Positions 1 to 5,772 of a stretch of DNA of 5,772 nt are shown in pieces. The stretch comes from Gammaproteobacteria bacterium. Lineage in GTDB: Bacteria > Pseudomonadota > Gammaproteobacteria > Xanthomonadales > Rhodanobacteraceae. Under the pieces are notes generated by a model. That model had not been told where the DNA came from and made no database searches. It worked only from the letters and a program-made list of their open reading frames with translations. Made by a program: the position numbers and the translations under genes. The stretch lies in the NCBI GenBank assembly GCA_005877675.1, contig VBNZ01000090.1:2851-8622 (forward strand), in the 5' to 3' direction. Numbering within the stretch: the first letter of the stretch is position 1; the number at the start of each line of letters is the position of its first letter.

Positions 1-1042
1 GGCCGTCGACGATCACGCTCTCGCCCGCCGCGATGCCCTGTGCAATTACGCTCTCGCCCGCCACACTGCGCACAACGGTGACGCTACGCTGCTCGGCATG
101 CTTGTCGGGTTTGACTACGAACACGTAGCTGCCGTTGGGACCGGCCTTGATCGCGGCGTCGGGCACGACCAACGCATTCGCTTCGGTGCCCAGGGTGAGC
201 GTCACATTGACGAACTGCCCCGGCCACAGCGCTTCGCCGCCGTTGTCGAAACTCGCGCGCAGCTTGACCGTATTGGTCGTCGCGTCGACCGCGTTGTCCA
301 CAAAAGCAACTATTCCACTTTGCGGCGTCTTCATACCTTCGGCCTGCACCTGCGCCGTGAGCGCACCCTGCGCCTGCGCTGCGCGTACGCGATCGACATA
401 GGTGCCCGGTACGGCAAAGCCGACATAGATCGGCGCGACCTGATTGATCACCAGCAAGGGATTGGTGTCGTTGGCCTTCACCAGATTGCCCGGCTGCACG
501 AGGATGCGCCCGGCACGTCCGGCGAACGGCGCGCGTATTTCCGCATAACCCAATGTGAGCCGCGCGGCGGCGACATTGGCCTGATCGACCTTGACGCTCG
601 CCGAGGCGGCCGATTGCGCGGTGAGGTATTGCTGCATCTGGTCGGCGGAGATGAATCCCTTGGCCGCGACCGGCGCGAAACGCTCGACCTGGGCATGCGC
701 CAGATCGCGCGCCGCCACGTCCTTGGCCAGCGCAGCCTGCGCCTGTGCAAGCGCAGCCTGCGCCGGACGCGGATCGATCTTGAACAGCAGCTGCCCGGGT
801 GTGACCGCATCGCCGTCCTTGACGCGGCTTTCGAGCAGCTGGCCGTCGATCAACGATTTGACGGCGACGCTGTTGATCGCCTCGACCGTGCCGACGCCAT
901 TGAACAATTCCGGCATCGACTTACGCACGACATTCGCGACGCTGACGGGTGCGGCGGCCGGCGGGCCCGGCGGCGGCGACCCCGAGCATGCCGCCAGCAG
1001 CAAGGCGCCGATCGCCGGAGCGAAGCGGCACAAGTTATCCAT
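1..1042 (-). CDS. RND efflux periplasmic adaptor (membrane fusion) lipoprotein, MdtA/AcrA type, C-terminus beyond window
   Basis: The reverse strand is open from ATG at 1042 through 347 codons to the window edge, with no stop. Such adaptors bridge an inner-membrane RND pump and an outer-membrane channel. Residues 1-19 form a lipoprotein signal: a hydrophobic run followed by LLLAAC, with Cys19 the likely lipidated residue and a Pro/Gly/Ala linker after it. Residues about 54-90 are the first lipoyl half (GQLLESRVKDGDAVTPGQLL). An Ala/Gln-rich alpha-hairpin covers about 93-160. The second lipoyl half follows at about 164-200 (LGYAEIRAPFAGRAGRI), then a beta-barrel at about 205-290 with VDATTNTVKLRASF and LWPGQFVN. 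The start of the membrane-proximal domain is at about 300-347. These segments follow the order and wording of E. coli MdtA, which is family knowledge. An in-frame ATG at 1096 would add 18 basic residues; neither start has a good Shine-Dalgarno. The pump gene probably lies beyond the left edge (inference). The exact substrate is unknown. Confidence 0.9.
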   Translation of the reverse strand, partial: MDNLCRFAPAIGALLLAACSGSPPPGPPAAAPVSVANVVRKSMPELFNGVGTVEAINSVAVKSLIDGQLLESRVKDGDAVTPGQLLFKIDPRPAQAALAQAQAALAKDVAARDLAHAQVERFAPVAAKGFISADQMQQYLTAQSAASASVKVDQANVAAARLTLGYAEIRAPFAGRAGRILVQPGNLVKANDTNPLLVINQVAPIYVGFAVPGTYVDRVRAAQAQGALTAQVQAEGMKTPQSGIVAFVDNAVDATTNTVKLRASFDNGGEALWPGQFVNVTLTLGTEANALVVPDAAIKAGPNGSYVFVVKPDKHAEQRSVTVVRSVAGESVIAQGIAAGESVIVDG

Positions 1043-1102
1043 GCGTAAGCGTATTGGAGCGGGTGCGCCGTACGCCTCGAACCATCTCGATTTCATCCAT
1101 GG

Positions 1103-1108
1103 ATTATC
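1103..1108 (-). promoter_or_regulatory. Possible -10 hexamer for the adaptor gene
   Basis: On the minus strand this reads GATAAT, five of six matches to TATAAT. It ends six bases before the in-frame ATG at 1096. If used, transcription would begin at or next to that ATG, giving a leaderless message and the longer protein start. No convincing -35 hexamer is seen at 16-18 bp spacing, so this is a weak call. Confidence 0.3.
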
Positions 1109-1405
1109 GCCCATCGTCTTGTTTCGCCGCATAACTATCGGGTAAATAAATGTTGAAACACGGCCTGTCTTTCGGCACTGGTGAACCACCGCCGCTCAAG
1201 GGCTTTTTTGATCGAAAAGCGCCGGGCTGCAATCCTTTGTGGTCCCGCGGATTTATCATAGACGGCGCGAGCCACCACATAGTCGGCCCGCGCGGGGACA
1301 CCGGTGCAACGAGCGCCGTGGACACTTTCCTACACGCTTGCGCTCGCAGACACGCGCCGCCGCCAGCCTTCCGCACGTATGCGGATTTCACAACAATCAA
1401 CGATC

Positions 1406-1410
1406 GGGAG
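1406..1410 (+). promoter_or_regulatory. Ribosome binding site of the AhpD-like gene
   Basis: GGGAG lies nine bases before the ATG at 1420. It decides the start: the same frame is open upstream to an ATG at 1150, but only the 1420 start has this site and places a signal peptide at the N-terminus. Confidence 0.75.
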
Positions 1411-1419
1411 AATTGCATC

Positions 1420-1923
1420 ATGAAAAGCTTGATCAGTCTCGCCATCCTTACCGCCGCCTGCAGCCTGTCCGGCGTGGCATTCGCCGCCGACAACGCAGAT
1501 GCCAAGGCGGCCTATGCCGATATCGAGGCGACCTTCGGCAGCGTGCCGACCTTCCTCAAGGTATTTCCGCCGGAGGGCATCGCCGGCGCCTGGTCGGAAA
1601 TGAAGTCGCTGCAGCTCAACCCGCACACCGCGCTGTCAAACAAGGAGAAGGAATTGATCGGACTCGCCGTCGCCGCGCAGATTCCCTGCCACTACTGCGT
1701 CTATTTCCATACCGAATCTGCGAAGGCCAACGGCGCGACCGAGGCAGAGGTTCGCGAGGCGATCGCCATGTCCGCGCAGACACGCCACTGGAGCACCGTG
1801 CTCAACGGCTCGCAGATCGACATGGAGCAGTTCAAGAAAGAGTTTGCCGCGATGATGAAGTTCGCCAACGATAAGGCCGAGAAGGCAAAGGCGCCGGCGC
1901 AACCGCCGAAGAAGAAGCCGTAA
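1420..1923 (+). CDS. Exported AhpD/carboxymuconolactone decarboxylase-family protein with CxxCxxxH motif
   Basis: The protein has 167 residues. Residues 1-22 form a signal peptide: Lys2, a hydrophobic core, and AFA before Ala23, suited to signal peptidase I. The mature protein is therefore probably periplasmic. Cys14 follows TAA rather than a good lipobox, so lipidation is unlikely. The conserved core spans about 70-120. Glu78 lies 12 residues before Cys90, followed by Cys93 and His97 (IPCHYCVYFH). In Mycobacterium AhpD the Glu, CxxC and His are spaced the same way and carry out thiol-disulfide exchange that supports peroxide reduction. The motif therefore predicts redox activity rather than decarboxylation (family knowledge plus inference). 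The C-terminus is a Lys/Ala/Pro tail (KAKAPAQPPKKKP), probably disordered. The gene is monocistronic by appearance: a divergent gene lies upstream and a hairpin lies just downstream. Its substrate and electron donor cannot be told from sequence. Confidence 0.85.
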   Translation: MKSLISLAILTAACSLSGVAFAADNADAKAAYADIEATFGSVPTFLKVFPPEGIAGAWSEMKSLQLNPHTALSNKEKELIGLAVAAQIPCHYCVYFHTESAKANGATEAEVREAIAMSAQTRHWSTVLNGSQIDMEQFKKEFAAMMKFANDKAEKAKAPAQPPKKKP

Positions 1924-1935
1924 ATCGGCAAGTCT

Positions 1936-1968
1936 TGAACTCGCGCGGCGCGGCGTCGCGCGAGTTCG
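1936..1968 (+). terminator. Strong GC hairpin after the AhpD-like gene, terminator-like without U-tract
   Basis: Perfect 11-bp arms, GAACTCGCGCG (1937-1947) and CGCGCGAGTTC (1957-1967), extend inward by a G-U, a C-G and a G-C pair to a 3-base loop, and outward by a U-G pair. It begins 12 bases after the stop at 1921-1923. No run of T follows, so it is not a canonical intrinsic terminator. It could still stop transcription, protect the mRNA 3' end, or insulate mfd. Confidence 0.5.
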
Positions 1969-2004
1969 CAAGCACCAGCGCCAACTCGATGTTGAGCGAT
2001 CCGG

Positions 2005-2010
2005 TAAAAT
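2005..2010 (+). promoter_or_regulatory. Possible -10 hexamer for mfd
   Basis: TAAAAT matches TATAAT at five of six positions and ends nine bases before the mfd ATG at 2020. A start site 6-8 bases downstream would leave an untranslated leader of only about 2-4 bases. There is no Shine-Dalgarno sequence before the ATG. The -35 position at 16-18 bp spacing shows nothing close to TTGACA. Confidence 0.4.
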
Positions 2011-2019
2011 AACCAGTTC

Positions 2020-5000
2020 ATGACCGAATCGCTGTTGCTCCATCCCCCGCTGCCCGTCGACGTAAAGCAGCGCCGCTATTGGAACGCCCCGCATGGCAGC
2101 GCGCTCGCGCTCGCGATCGCGGCGTCCGCGCGCGCGCACGCGGGTGTCGTTGTCGCAGTCGCGCGCGATACGCACGCCGCGCACACGCTCGAAGGCGATC
2201 TGCGCGCGTTCGTCGCTGGCGCAGCGGGCGCGGACGCGATCGAAGTGCTGCATTTCCCCGACTGGGAAACCCTGCCCTACGACCTGTTTCCGCCGCACCC
2301 GGAAATCGTCTCGCAACGCATCGCGGCGCTGTATCGCCTGCCGACGACGCGCCGCGGCGTACTGATCGTGCCCGCATCAACGCTGATGCAGCGGCTCGCG
2401 CCGCGCAGCTTTATCGGCGGTTCCAGTCTGGTGCTGGCGCTGAAACAAACTCTTGATCTGGCCAGCGAACAGCGCCGCCTCGAAGCCGCCGGCTACCGCA
2501 ATGTGCCGCAGGTACTCGAACCGGGCGACTTCGCCGTGCGCGGCGCGCTGCTCGACGTGTTTCCGATGGGCGCGCTTGAGCCGTATCGCATTGAGCTGTT
2601 CGATCGCGAGATCGAATCGATCCGCACCTTCGACCCGGAAACGCAACGCTCGGCGCACAAAGTCGACCAGGTCAACCTGCTGCCCGCACGCGAATTCCCG
2701 TTGACCGAGGAATCAACCAAGGCGTTCCGCAACACGCTGCGCGAGCGCTTCCCAATCGATCCGCGGCACTGCCCCGTGTATCAGGACATCAAGGAAGGCA
2801 CAACGCCCGCGGGCATCGAGTACTACCTGCCACTGTTCTTCGATCACACTGAAACGCTGTTCGATTATCTCGGCGATGAATCGGTATTCGTACTCGCCGA
2901 CGGCGCGCTCGATTCGACCGAAGCCTTCTGGCAGCAGGCGCAGACGCGCTACGACAGTCGCGCGCACGACATCGAACGGCCGATCGTACCGGTTGCCGAG
3001 CTGTATCTGTCGCCGCAGGAATTGCGCGAGCGGCTCAATCGCACCCTGCGTGTGGAAATTGTCGCGAAGGGCACAAATCCACACGCCGTCGATCTCGGCA
3101 CACAGCCGGCGCCGATGCTGCCGCTCAATCAGCGCGGCGAGGAACCGGCGCGCGAGTTGAAGCGATTCGTCGATGCCTATCCGGGCCGCGTGCTGATCGC
3201 AGCGGATTCGGCGGGTCGGCGCGAGGCGTTGATCGATCAACTTGGTGCCGCCGGCTTGCTGCCCACTACGATCGCGTCGTGGCAGGAATTTGCCGGTCTA
3301 AAGCCCTCCCCATCGCGCAGCGGGGGAGAGGGTCCGGCGAGGCGGGCTCTTGATCCACGGGGCGCAGCGCAAGAGCAAAAGCACCCCCTCACCCCCTCCC
3401 TCTTCCCCGATGGTGCCGGAGGAGAGGGAGAAAAGAGCGGACGCGATGTGTTGCCGCGCTTTTGCATTACCGTCGCGGCGCTCGACGACGGTTTTGCGCT
3501 GACCGCGCCTGCTCTTACCGTCCTCACCGATCGCCAGCTCTACGGCGAACGCGCGCGCATCACGCGCCGCCGCGCGCGCGCGGCGCGCGAGCCCGAAGCA
3601 ATTCTGCGCGATCTGTCGGAATTGACGATCGGCGCGCCGATCGTGCATGCCGATCACGGCGTCGGGCGCTACCAGGGCCTGCTCAAGCTCGATGTCGGCG
3701 GCTCGCCGCACAACAAGGGCGATCCGGGTGAGTTCCTTTGTATAGAATACGCAAAAGGCGACAAATTATACGTACCCGTCGCACAGCTTCATCTGGTCTC
3801 GCGCTACGCCGGCGCGGTGCCGGAACTCGCACTCGGCGGCGACGCCTGGGAAAAAGCCAAGCGCAAGGCCGCGCAGAAGGTACGCGACGTCGCCGCCGAA
3901 CTGCTCGCGCTATACGCACAGCGTGAAGCGCGCCACGGCAATGCTATCGCCTACGATCGCGCGCTGTACGAGCAGTTCGCCGCCTCGTTCCCGTTCGAGG
4001 AAACGCCGGATCAATTGCGCGCGATCGAAGCGGTGATCGACGACCTGGCTTCCGGCAAGGCGATGGATCGCGTCGTCTGCGGCGATGTCGGCTTCGGCAA
4101 GACCGAGGTTGCGCTGCGTGCGGCATTCGTCGCAGCGAGTGCGGGCAAGCAGGTCGCGCTGCTTGCACCGACCACACTGCTCGCGCAGCAGCACTACCGC
4201 AATTTTGCCGACCGCCTCGCCGACTGGCCGGTACGCATCGAGGTGATATCCCGCTTCAAGTCGAAGAAGGAGGTCGACGCGGCGCTGAAGAAACTCGCCG
4301 AAGGCCAGATCGACGTGATGATCGGCACTCATCGCCTGCTGCAGCCCGACATTAAGTTCAAGGACCTGGGCCTGGTGATCGTCGACGAAGAGCAGCGCTT
4401 CGGCGTACGGCAGAAGGAGGCGCTCAAAAAGCTTCGCGCCGAAGTGGATCTGCTCACGCTGACAGCGACGCCGATTCCGCGCACGCTGAACATGGCGATG
4501 TCGGGACTGCGCGACCTGTCGATCATCGCGACGCCGCCGTCGCACCGCCTCGCGGTCAAAACCTTCGTCGCGCCGTGGGACAGCGCGACGATCAGGGAAG
4601 CATTCCAGCGCGAGCTCGCGCGCGGCGGCCAAGTATATTTTTTGCACAACGAAGTAGACACGATCGAAAAAACCGCGCGCGAGCTCGGCGAGCTCGTACC
4701 CGACGCGCGCGTGCGCGTGGCGCATGGGCAGATGCCCGAGCGCGAACTCGAACAGGTGATGCTCGATTTCTACCGCCAGCGCTTCAACGTGCTGGTGTGC
4801 ACGACCATCATCGAATCGGGCATCGACGTACCGAGCGCCAATACCATCCTGATCAATCGTGCCGATCGCTTCGGCTTATCGCAGCTGCATCAGCTGCGCG
4901 GCCGCGTCGGACGTTCGCATCATCGCGCCTATGCCTATCTGATCGTGCCCGACCGGCGCATGATCACCGCCGATGCGGAAAAGCGCCTCGACGCGATCGC

Positions 5001-5646
5001 CTCGCTGGAAGAACTCGGCGCAGGTTTCACGCTCGCGACGCACGACCTGGAAATCCGCGGCGCCGGCGAGCTGCTCGGCGAGGAACAGTCCGGACAGATC
5101 GAGGCGGTCGGGTTCAATCTCTACAACGAACTGCTGGAACGTGCCGTAAAAGCACTGAAGTCGGGCAAGGTGCCGGACTTCGATCTGGTCAACGAGCACG
5201 ATGCCGAGATCGAACTGCACATTCCCGCGCTGATCCCCGACGACTATCTGCCCGACGTGCACGCACGCCTGACGCTGTACAAGCGCATTGCCAGTGCGCG
5301 CGATGCGCACGGACTGCGCGAGTTGCAGATCGAGATGATCGATCGTTTCGGATTGTTGCCCGACGCGATCAAGCATTTGTTCATCGCGGCCGGATTGAAA
5401 CTCGCCGCGACCGCTCTGGGTATGAAGAAGCTCGAGCTCGGCGAACGCGGGGGCCGCATCCTGTTCAAGCCGCAGCCGAACATCGATCCGCTGCGCGTGA
5501 TCGGCCTGATCCAGAAGCAGCCAAAAGTATACTCACTCGACGGCCAGGACAAATTGAAGATCCGCCTCGAGCTGCCCGGCGCGGCCGAGCGCATCGGCAC
5601 CGCCCAAGCTCTGCTTACCGCACTGGGCGGACGCCTGAGCGAGTAA
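2020..5646 (+). CDS. mfd: Transcription-repair coupling factor Mfd, with an in-frame insert
   Basis: Mfd is a cytoplasmic DNA translocase that pushes or removes RNA polymerase stalled at lesions and recruits UvrA for nucleotide excision repair. The N-terminal UvrB-like module includes FPDWETLPYDLFPPHPE from residue 79. The RNA-polymerase-interacting domain begins near 535 (IGAPIVHADHGVGRY, then KLYVPVAQLHLVSRYAG). The translocase has Walker A GDVGFGKT (688-695), DEEQ (789-792), TATPIPRT (815-822) and QLRGRVGR (958-965). The TRG-type segment DLEIRGAGELLGEEQSG starts near 1009, and the C-terminal D7 domain runs from about 1060 to the end. All key residues are present and no frameshift is seen, so the protein should be active. 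It is 1208 residues, against 1148 in E. coli. Residues about 428-474 are an extra low-complexity block encoded by a palindromic repeat, and a small extra loop (HNKGD) lies in the polymerase-binding domain. The gene has no Shine-Dalgarno and may be nearly leaderless. It ends with TAA, and no terminator is visible after it. Confidence 0.98.
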   Translation: MTESLLLHPPLPVDVKQRRYWNAPHGSALALAIAASARAHAGVVVAVARDTHAAHTLEGDLRAFVAGAAGADAIEVLHFPDWETLPYDLFPPHPEIVSQRIAALYRLPTTRRGVLIVPASTLMQRLAPRSFIGGSSLVLALKQTLDLASEQRRLEAAGYRNVPQVLEPGDFAVRGALLDVFPMGALEPYRIELFDREIESIRTFDPETQRSAHKVDQVNLLPAREFPLTEESTKAFRNTLRERFPIDPRHCPVYQDIKEGTTPAGIEYYLPLFFDHTETLFDYLGDESVFVLADGALDSTEAFWQQAQTRYDSRAHDIERPIVPVAELYLSPQELRERLNRTLRVEIVAKGTNPHAVDLGTQPAPMLPLNQRGEEPARELKRFVDAYPGRVLIAADSAGRREALIDQLGAAGLLPTTIASWQEFAGLKPSPSRSGGEGPARRALDPRGAAQEQKHPLTPSLFPDGAGGEGEKSGRDVLPRFCITVAALDDGFALTAPALTVLTDRQLYGERARITRRRARAAREPEAILRDLSELTIGAPIVHADHGVGRYQGLLKLDVGGSPHNKGDPGEFLCIEYAKGDKLYVPVAQLHLVSRYAGAVPELALGGDAWEKAKRKAAQKVRDVAAELLALYAQREARHGNAIAYDRALYEQFAASFPFEETPDQLRAIEAVIDDLASGKAMDRVVCGDVGFGKTEVALRAAFVAASAGKQVALLAPTTLLAQQHYRNFADRLADWPVRIEVISRFKSKKEVDAALKKLAEGQIDVMIGTHRLLQPDIKFKDLGLVIVDEEQRFGVRQKEALKKLRAEVDLLTLTATPIPRTLNMAMSGLRDLSIIATPPSHRLAVKTFVAPWDSATIREAFQRELARGGQVYFLHNEVDTIEKTARELGELVPDARVRVAHGQMPERELEQVMLDFYRQRFNVLVCTTIIESGIDVPSANTILINRADRFGLSQLHQLRGRVGRSHHRAYAYLIVPDRRMITADAEKRLDAIASLEELGAGFTLATHDLEIRGAGELLGEEQSGQIEAVGFNLYNELLERAVKALKSGKVPDFDLVNEHDAEIELHIPALIPDDYLPDVHARLTLYKRIASARDAHGLRELQIEMIDRFGLLPDAIKHLFIAAGLKLAATALGMKKLELGERGGRILFKPQPNIDPLRVIGLIQKQPKVYSLDGQDKLKIRLELPGAAERIGTAQALLTALGGRLSE
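3301..3440. repeat. Palindromic repeat element inserted in frame within mfd
   Basis: About 140 bp of C/T-rich then G/A-rich DNA with three successive hairpins. Hairpin 1 (3304-3332): CCCTCCCC pairs with GGGGAGAGGG, 8 bp with one bulged A, plus a small inner CGC/GCG stem. Hairpin 2 (3346-3376): perfect 7-bp arms GCTCTTG and CAAGAGC around 17 bases. Hairpin 3 (3396-3430): 13-base arms with 12 pairs, one of them G-U, and a 9-base loop. ACCCCCTC occurs twice in tandem at 3383-3398. In the mfd frame it encodes peptide such as PSPSRSGGEG and PLTPSLFPDGAGGEGE. Conserved Mfd sequence resumes just after it (RFCITVAALDDGF). Peptides like this are, from general experience, what dispersed intergenic palindromic repeats of GC-rich proteobacteria encode when translated. 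Exact edges are uncertain by several bases, and no target-site duplication is seen. Confidence 0.75.
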
Positions 5647-5678
5647 CACAATCGGCGCGCCCTTGGCTATGGAACCGC

Positions 5679-5706
5679 GTCACAAACTGTCGCACTTGGG
5701 CAAAAT
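5679..5706 (+). promoter_or_regulatory. Possible promoter for the right-edge reading frame
   Basis: GTCACA (5679-5684, four of six matches to TTGACA) and CAAAAT (5701-5706, four of six to TATAAT) are 16 bp apart. The second hexamer ends five bases before the ATG at 5712, so transcription could begin at the ATG itself. The matches are modest, and chance occurrence is possible. Confidence 0.25.
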
Positions 5707-5711
5707 TGCGC

Positions 5712-5772
5712 ATGAAATCAGCTTTCCCCTTTGTAGGGACATGCCTGATTTCCGGCGCTGCGTGGCTAAATT
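5712..5772 (+). CDS. Possible start of a further gene, cut by window end
   Basis: ATG at 5712 opens a frame of 20 codons with no stop before the edge: MKSAFPFVGTCLISGAAWLN. It has Lys2 followed by a mostly apolar stretch, as in the beginning of a signal peptide. It lies 65 bases after the mfd stop on the same strand. There is no Shine-Dalgarno sequence, but a TATAAT-like hexamer sits immediately upstream. I do not recognise the product, and so short a fragment cannot be proven to be a gene. Confidence 0.35.
   Translation, partial: MKSAFPFVGTCLISGAAWLN

Larger units (their letters stand above)
1043..1419. other. Divergent intergenic region between adaptor gene and AhpD-like gene
   Basis: This stretch separates two genes pointing away from each other and should hold both promoters. 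Visible elements are a T6 run at 1204-1209, a perfect 10-bp palindrome CCCGCGCGGG at 1287-1296, and an inverted repeat CCGCA-4-TGCGG at 1371-1384, about 35 bp before the AhpD-like start, which could be an operator. No sigma-70 promoter with both hexamers is convincing for the plus strand. Reading frames through it on either strand look non-coding: no family resemblance and no ribosome-binding site at their starts. Confidence 0.6.

Noticed and set aside
789..792. DEEQ instead of the E. coli DEEH box in Mfd (residue numbers of the protein)
   Set aside because: DEEQ is common in Mfd of other bacteria, so it is not an anomaly.
98..1145. Plus-strand reading frames of 316 and 184 residues
   Set aside because: They are antisense to the adaptor gene, whose protein clearly matches the membrane fusion family; their Arg-rich content is typical of shadow frames in GC-rich DNA.
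1150..1419. N-terminal extension of the AhpD-like protein from an ATG at 1150
   Set aside because: The extra 90 residues have no family resemblance, would bury the signal peptide, and lack a ribosome-binding site; the ATG at 1420 has one.
1104..1505. 133-residue minus-strand reading frame across the intergenic region
   Set aside because: It overlaps the start of the AhpD-like gene antisense, and its peptide shows no recognisable domain.
3295..3445. Target-site duplication flanking the repeat in mfd
   Set aside because: Comparing both edges, only trivial similarity (AAAG-like) is seen, so no duplication can be claimed.
3563..3587. GC hairpin with 8-bp arms CGCGCCGC and GCGGCGCG in mfd
   Set aside because: It encodes the Arg-rich linker expected in Mfd at this point; alternating GC codons explain it without a regulatory role.
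3910..4725. 271-residue minus-strand reading frame inside mfd
   Set aside because: It lies opposite the conserved helicase motifs of mfd and its composition is that of a shadow frame.
5647..5711. Terminator after mfd
   Set aside because: No stem of useful length followed by T residues is present in these 65 bases.
1..5772. CRISPR array, tRNA, rRNA or transposase gene
   Set aside because: No regularly spaced repeats, no recognisable tRNA or rRNA segment and no transposase motifs were seen on either strand.

Overview
The window is GC-rich proteobacterial DNA with G/C-biased codon use. The Mfd protein resembles the E. coli protein along most of its length, so a gammaproteobacterium is likely, perhaps near Xanthomonadales. 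This placement is inference from remembered family sequences, not from a search.

Layout. Positions 1-1042 (minus strand) hold most of an RND-efflux periplasmic adaptor (membrane fusion protein) lipoprotein gene of the MdtA/AcrA type. Its 3' end runs off the left edge. A divergent intergenic region of about 380 bp separates it from a plus-strand gene (1420-1923) for a small exported AhpD/carboxymuconolactone-decarboxylase-like protein with an intact CxxCxxxH redox motif. A strong GC hairpin at 1936-1968 lies after that gene. Then comes mfd (2020-5646), the transcription-repair coupling factor, complete with all expected helicase motifs. At the right edge a possible new reading frame starts at 5712 and is cut by the window end.

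Main observation. Mfd is 1208 residues, against about 1150 for the E. coli protein. Most of the excess is one block of about 47 codons (about 3301-3440, residues 428-474) made of pyrimidine-rich/purine-rich palindromic DNA. It folds into three consecutive hairpins and encodes low-complexity Pro/Ser/Gly/Glu peptide. It looks like a dispersed palindromic repeat, normally intergenic, that has entered a conserved DNA-repair gene in frame. It sits in a loop just before the RNA-polymerase-binding domain. This resembles in principle the palindromic elements found inside Rickettsia genes.

A second theme is start-site architecture. Only the AhpD-like gene has a clear Shine-Dalgarno sequence. mfd, the adaptor gene and the right-edge reading frame each have a TATAAT-like hexamer 5-9 bases before an ATG, suggesting leaderless or nearly leaderless transcripts. 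The genes do not form an obvious joint pathway: efflux, periplasmic thiol chemistry and transcription-coupled repair are at most loosely linked through stress tolerance.
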